A stretch of 6,212 nucleotides of DNA from Candidatus Woesebacteria bacterium RIFCSPHIGHO2_01_FULL_44_10 (lineage in GTDB: Bacteria > Patescibacteriota > Microgenomatia > UBA8517), in the NCBI GenBank assembly GCA_001792465.1, contig MGGO01000011.1, positions 7,850 through 14,061 of the forward strand, read 5' to 3'. Shown in pieces: positions 4,511-6,212 of the stretch. How positions within the stretch are numbered: the stretch's first letter is position 1; every line of letters starts with the position of its first letter. The position numbers and the translations under genes were made by a program. The notes beneath the pieces were generated by a model. It saw nothing but the letters and a program-made list of their open reading frames with translations. It had not been told where the DNA came from and did no database searches.

Positions 4511-4891
4511 ATGGGCTTAACTAAACTTAAAATTACTGTCAGTAATCCGGCCAAGCCGCACAACAGGCAAGTAGTGGATTTTTTAGTAGATTCTGGAGCG
4601 GTTTATTCAGTGGTTGGTCAAGAGGTTCTTGGTAAACTGGGAATAAAACCCAGTTCTGAGAAAGAATTTACTCTTGCAAACGGTGAGTTTATAAAAAGAC
4701 AATTAGGGGGCGCGGTTTATGAATACGGTGGTGAGACGGGTCACGCGCCGGTAATTTTTGGTGAAAAAGGTGACAGTAACCTTTTGGGGGCAGTAACTCT
4801 TGAGGCTTTAGGGATGGTACTTGATCCGTTGCAGCGAAAACTTCTTAATTTGCCAATGGTTTTGGGCGGCCTAGCCGGGAGACAGACTTAA
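4511..4891 (+). CDS. retropepsin-like (clan AA) aspartic protease, single domain
   Basis: A 126-residue soluble protein. VVDFLVDSGAVYSVVGQEVL (residues 21-40) holds the catalytic Asp in a D-S-G-A motif, the variant of D-T-G-A. LLGAVTLEALGMVLDP comes near the C-terminus, where the second hydrophobic-hydrophobic-Gly motif of this fold is expected. LANGEFIKRQLGGAVYEYGG between them fits the flap region. The order and length match the stand-alone prokaryotic clan AA proteases (AF_0612-like group), which are expected to act as homodimers with one Asp per subunit. Substrates are unknown. The ATG at 4511 is chosen over TTG 4478 because of the promoter. The last 47 bp overlap the 3' end of the convergent glycosyltransferase gene. 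No partner gene is obvious. Confidence 0.82.
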   Translation: MGLTKLKITVSNPAKPHNRQVVDFLVDSGAVYSVVGQEVLGKLGIKPSSEKEFTLANGEFIKRQLGGAVYEYGGETGHAPVIFGEKGDSNLLGAVTLEALGMVLDPLQRKLLNLPMVLGGLAGRQT

Positions 4892-6122
4892 GCGCTTCAA
4901 TATACTCGGCTTGCTCCTTTTGAAACTGCCTCCAATAGTTTCTTTCTTTGATTTTCTCCCAATGAGCCATAAGTCTTATTTTTGAATTTTCAATTTGTGC
5001 TTTGGTGTAGGTTGGCCCGTTTTCCGGGCCGGCGGTTGCGGCCCGCAAGGAAACGACTACCGGATTGGTAATCATTGAAGTCCCTTTCCGGGCCTTTTTG
5101 TGCAACTCGGCATAAATGGTTTGGACTATAGTTGGAAAGTTTGGGATGAAAATTACCTTACCAATGTAGGTAGAATCACTTCTTAATTGTCTAGGGGAAA
5201 GCCCTTTTTGATTCTTAATAGTGTTTGTTTCAATAGCGAAGCGCTCCAAATTTTTCTCGAGGTAATTAAGGAAGTTTTTAATTGCGGCGTGGTGGGTGTG
5301 ATGAATGATCGCCATGTCGCGGCTGGGGTTGACCCAGAATTTAAAGATTGGATCTTTGGCTTTGATACCGGCTTTTTTATTGCCGTTGTAGTAAGTGAGC
5401 CAAGCACGCAAAATCATGGCAAAATCTTCACCACGAGGAATGGCAGTTGGGAAACACATTTTTTTGTAAAATTTTCTGGTAACGATTAGGTTGCCCCCCT
5501 TGGCGAAGTAGCTGGGGGCAACTTTGTCATTGGCGGTGATTTCAGTGGTATCAACGTTCATGGCCGAATACTTGGGCCAGGACTCAAGCGGATCAGCCAG
5601 CGGGGAGACGCGGCGGCCTTCTTCCAGGTAAAAACCCCCCAGGGCGCTAATTCTCGGATTTTGCTCCAGAGTTTGAATAACAGTTGATAAGTAATTTGGC
5701 GGCAGCTCCTCGTCGGCGTCAATTTGAATCAAAATATCAGCCCGGTCAAGGTTAGCCAGGGCAAAAGCTGTGTTTCTCGTGCCGGGATAGGTCGTGAGAT
5801 TGAAAAGCTTGGGGTTAATCTCGTGAATGCCCTGGATGTTTTCGAAAGCAAAAATTTTAATCTCGGCTTTTTGGCCGGCGGTTTTGATATGTTCTTTGAT
5901 TTTGTTGAGCGAATTTTTACTCACTGGGCTGGGCTGAGTGATGATAATGTGCCAGGAAAGCTGCCAACCGGCGGGAAGCTCCTGGAGGGCGATACTGGTT
6001 GCGAGCCGAGGATCAAGGTTCTGGTAAAGATTGTTGTTACCGCTGGGGTGGTCGAAGTCGCTTCTTGATTTGGTGGCTTGGCGATAGAGATTTGTGGTGA
6101 TGACAATATGCTTTGTTTTCAC
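4845..6122 (-). CDS. family 2-like (GT-A) glycosyltransferase
   Basis: A 425-residue protein with a GT-A fold. The N-terminal strand HIVITTNLY (5-13) begins the nucleotide-binding fold. GTRNTAFALANLDRADILIQ (114-133) leads into the metal-binding D-x-D motif IDADEELPPNY (134-144). SYFAKGGNLIVTRKFY (204-219) and FPTAIPRGEDFAMILRAWL (224-242) give the acceptor-side Gly-Gly and the catalytic-region E-D motif, and HHTHH (274-278) may help bind metal or donor. The C-terminal ~110 residues are charged and helical. No membrane segment is seen, so it is probably cytoplasmic or peripheral, using a nucleotide sugar to build a surface glycan or glycolipid. The GTG at 6122 is the earliest possible start, since an in-frame TAA lies two codons upstream, and it is needed for the first strand. 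Donor and acceptor cannot be read from sequence. Confidence 0.88.
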   Translation of the reverse strand: MKTKHIVITTNLYRQATKSRSDFDHPSGNNNLYQNLDPRLATSIALQELPAGWQLSWHIIITQPSPVSKNSLNKIKEHIKTAGQKAEIKIFAFENIQGIHEINPKLFNLTTYPGTRNTAFALANLDRADILIQIDADEELPPNYLSTVIQTLEQNPRISALGGFYLEEGRRVSPLADPLESWPKYSAMNVDTTEITANDKVAPSYFAKGGNLIVTRKFYKKMCFPTAIPRGEDFAMILRAWLTYYNGNKKAGIKAKDPIFKFWVNPSRDMAIIHHTHHAAIKNFLNYLEKNLERFAIETNTIKNQKGLSPRQLRSDSTYIGKVIFIPNFPTIVQTIYAELHKKARKGTSMITNPVVVSLRAATAGPENGPTYTKAQIENSKIRLMAHWEKIKERNYWRQFQKEQAEYIEALKSVSRLGRPKPLAN

Positions 6123-6141
6123 GGCTTAAGTCGGTATGTTT

Positions 6142-6155
6142 CCGTAAATATACGG
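6142..6155. promoter_or_regulatory. inverted repeat upstream of the glycosyltransferase, possible operator over a weak -10
   Basis: CCGTA and TACGG arms are separated by AATA. The centre contains minus-strand TATATT (6152-6147), which could be a -10 box about 24 bases before the GTG at 6122. No good -35 box is found at normal spacing. A repressor site overlapping the promoter is possible, but a 5-bp arm is short and could be chance. Confidence 0.25.
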
Positions 6156-6212
6156 CACTAAGTTCTTTCTAATGGCGGTCTCATGCCAAGACCAATGTGT
6201 GGTCTGTGGTAA
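6156..6212 (-). other. non-coding upstream region with two overlapping small hairpins
   Basis: No ORF of note is seen here. GGTCT (6177-6181) can pair with AGACC (6189-6193), and GACCA (6190-6194) can pair with TGGTC (6200-6204). The two hairpins share bases 6190-6193 and exclude each other. If transcribed towards the glycosyltransferase this might be a structured leader, but the window ends here. Confidence 0.2.

Noticed and set aside
5187..6068. Plus-strand ORFs of 100 and 114 codons inside the glycosyltransferase gene
   Set aside because: The opposite strand encodes clear GT-A motifs over the same bases; these frames are shadows.
1..6212. Insertion sequence, phage or defence-system genes
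   Set aside because: No transposase, integrase, terminal inverted repeats, nuclease-helicase module or toxin-antitoxin pair could be read in either strand.

Overview
The window looks like a compact bacterial chromosome segment, most likely from the Candidate Phyla Radiation (Patescibacteria, Microgenomates-like). This is inference. It rests on a very short TsaB, a lamin-tail surface protein with a Pro/Thr stalk, overlapping genes, starts without Shine-Dalgarno sequences, and many proteins of unknown function. TGA ends both tsaE and tsaB, so UGA is read as a stop and the recoded UGA=Gly code of Gracilibacteria/SR1 does not apply.

Layout. 1-94: short leader with a promoter. 95-1549 (+): 484-aa soluble protein of unknown function. 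1550-2305 (-): 251-aa protein of unknown function with one N-terminal membrane segment preceded by a twin arginine; it abuts the first gene tail to tail with no gap. 2306-2384: divergent promoter region. 2385-3935 (+): a tightly overlapping run of a secreted, membrane-anchored lamin-tail-domain protein, a VanZ-like membrane protein and TsaE. 3932-4200: a scar region with the first ~23 codons of a DUF3800-like gene and the first ~24 codons of a GalE-like NAD-dependent epimerase, with a candidate ~80-nt small RNA on the opposite strand between them. 4175-4477 (+): minimal TsaB. 4511-4891 (+): single-domain retropepsin-like aspartic protease with its own promoter. 4845-6122 (-): family 2 glycosyltransferase, overlapping the protease gene by 47 bp at their 3' ends. 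6123-6212: upstream region of the glycosyltransferase, with small inverted repeats.

How the genes fit together. TsaE and TsaB are both needed, with TsaD (not in this window), to make t6A37 in tRNA, and were probably once closer neighbours in one operon. The two gene stubs and the antisense RNA now separate them. The lamin-tail protein, VanZ protein and glycosyltransferase fit a cell-surface theme but have no demonstrated link to each other. The point most worth following is the 3932-4200 interval. It carries an uncatalogued promoter-RNA-terminator unit on the minus strand, set between two beheaded genes on the plus strand.
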